Positions 5,015 to 5,679 of a stretch of DNA of 5,679 nt are shown here, piece by piece (the stretch's first letter is position 1; the number at the start of each line of letters is the position of its first letter). Origin of the DNA: Clostridia bacterium. GTDB taxonomy: Bacteria; Bacillota; Clostridia; Oscillospirales; CAG-272. The translations under genes were made by a program, and so were the position numbers. The stretch is taken from positions 1 to 5,679 of the forward strand of contig CAADYN010000181.1 of assembly GCA_900753285.1 (NCBI GenBank), given 5' to 3'. Under the pieces are notes generated by a model, which was not told the origin of the DNA, ran no database searches, and worked only from the letters and a program-made list of their open reading frames with translations.

Positions 5015-5679
5015 TTATTCTTCTTCGGAGACTTTGTTTACCTTCTCATAGTACGGGTCTATCATAATTTCCTTTATCTTCGGGTACACGCCGTAAACTC
5101 CGATTGCTATAAGAAGCGACGGGAGTATGATGAACGGGAAGATAACGGCGAGAGGGAAGTACGCGTAGATGAGGAAATACTCAAACAGCGCAAGAACCAG
5201 CGTTCCGAGGAATACCATAATGTTTCTCTTGATACCGAGGATGGTGAACAGAAGCGCGTTCTTGAACATCTTGAACAGCGGCAAATCGAACGTGATGAGC
5301 ATGAGGTAGATGTAGTGTCTCATGAAGAAATACAGCATTGCCAGACACAGGCTCGCGTAGAACATCACGTTCGTCACGGTGCTTATGTTGTAGTTGAGGT
5401 TGAAGAATACGATGTCGTAAACTATAAGTCCCGATATCACAACATCAAGTATGCCGTAGATGAGACCCTGCTTAATGTTGCGGCGGATGGCGTAGAAGAA
5501 GTCGTGCATCATGAACACAGGCTCTCCGCGGAACATATTTCTCACAATGTACGTCACTCCGACCCGCACAAGTCCGAACGTTACAATGACGAGCGCGCCT
5601 ATTCCGATGAGTATCTTGTCGGCAGTCGTCAAAATCGTAACATTTCCCTGACGCGAGAATATCGTCCAGAGAGCTGCCG
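5015..5679 (-). CDS. DUF624/YesL-like polytopic membrane protein, N-terminus beyond the window
   Basis: The frame is open from its stop (complement of 5015-5017) to the right edge, so the gene is incomplete; about 221 codons are visible. A TTG at 5630-5632 is in frame but is not the likely start, since the reading upstream (AALWTIFSRQGNVTI) continues like protein and no ribosome binding site fits. The remainder has about five hydrophobic segments: near visible residues 22-45, 72-93, 101-130, 137-161 and 165-195, then a charged tail ending VSEEE. The motif RGEPVFMMHDFFYAIRRN (50-67) after the first segment is the family signature I recognise for DUF624/YesL proteins. Members are often encoded beside sugar ABC transporters and polysaccharide-degradation genes; their biochemical role is not established. 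It converges on the solute-binding protein gene and shares its terminator. Related clostridial proteins carry a longer N-terminal region, so a substantial part may lie outside. The family call is from memory of the motif. Confidence 0.75.
   Translation of the reverse strand, partial: AALWTIFSRQGNVTILTTADKILIGIGALVIVTFGLVRVGVTYIVRNMFRGEPVFMMHDFFYAIRRNIKQGLIYGILDVVISGLIVYDIVFFNLNYNISTVTNVMFYASLCLAMLYFFMRHYIYLMLITFDLPLFKMFKNALLFTILGIKRNIMVFLGTLVLALFEYFLIYAYFPLAVIFPFIILPSLLIAIGVYGVYPKIKEIMIDPYYEKVNKVSEEE

Noticed and set aside
5630..5632. TTG as the start of the DUF624-like protein
   Set aside because: The frame continues upstream to the window edge with protein-like sequence, and no ribosome binding site precedes the TTG.
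1..5679. CRISPR array, tRNA, rRNA, phage or toxin-antitoxin system
   Set aside because: No regularly spaced direct repeats, RNA gene signatures or recognisable phage, toxin or defence proteins were seen.

Overview
The window reads as chromosomal DNA of an anaerobic, spore-forming, plant-polysaccharide-using Clostridia bacterium, most likely from the gut or rumen (Oscillospiraceae/Ruminococcaceae-like). The basis is a recognisable forespore sigma factor SigG, Gram-positive lipobox lipoproteins, strong GGAG-type ribosome binding sites, consensus SigA promoters, and a GH43 glycosidase, a sugar-type solute-binding lipoprotein and a DUF624/YesL-like membrane protein. The taxonomic placement is inference.

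Layout. Bases 105-1685 hold a two-gene plus-strand operon: an extended -10 SigA promoter, an HD-domain hydrolase (165-656), a cytoplasmic GH43 glycosidase (678-1634) and a terminator that works in both directions. Converging on it is a small AT-rich lipoprotein gene of unknown function (1733-2137, minus) with its own SigA-type promoter. Divergent from that is sigG (2322-3101), preceded by a SigF/SigG-type promoter that lies inside a 69-bp nested dyad reaching almost to the start codon, and followed by a strong terminator. Bases 3102-3444 contain no gene but do hold a perfect TTGACA-17-TATAAT promoter and a roughly 88-bp MITE-like palindrome flanked by TTA. They lead into a 503-aa solute-binding lipoprotein gene (3445-4956). 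A second bidirectional terminator separates it from a convergent DUF624/YesL-like membrane protein gene (5015-5679, minus) that runs off the right edge.

How the parts may fit together. The solute-binding protein, the DUF624 protein and the cytoplasmic GH43 enzyme are the kinds of components seen in oligosaccharide capture, import and hydrolysis. They lie in three separate transcription units here and no permease is visible, so a shared pathway is only inferred. The sigG unit is a self-contained sporulation gene set among them. No wholly new system is evident. The points most worth a second look are the dyad over the sigG control region, the small insertion in SigG, and the MITE-like element in the leader of the binding-protein gene.
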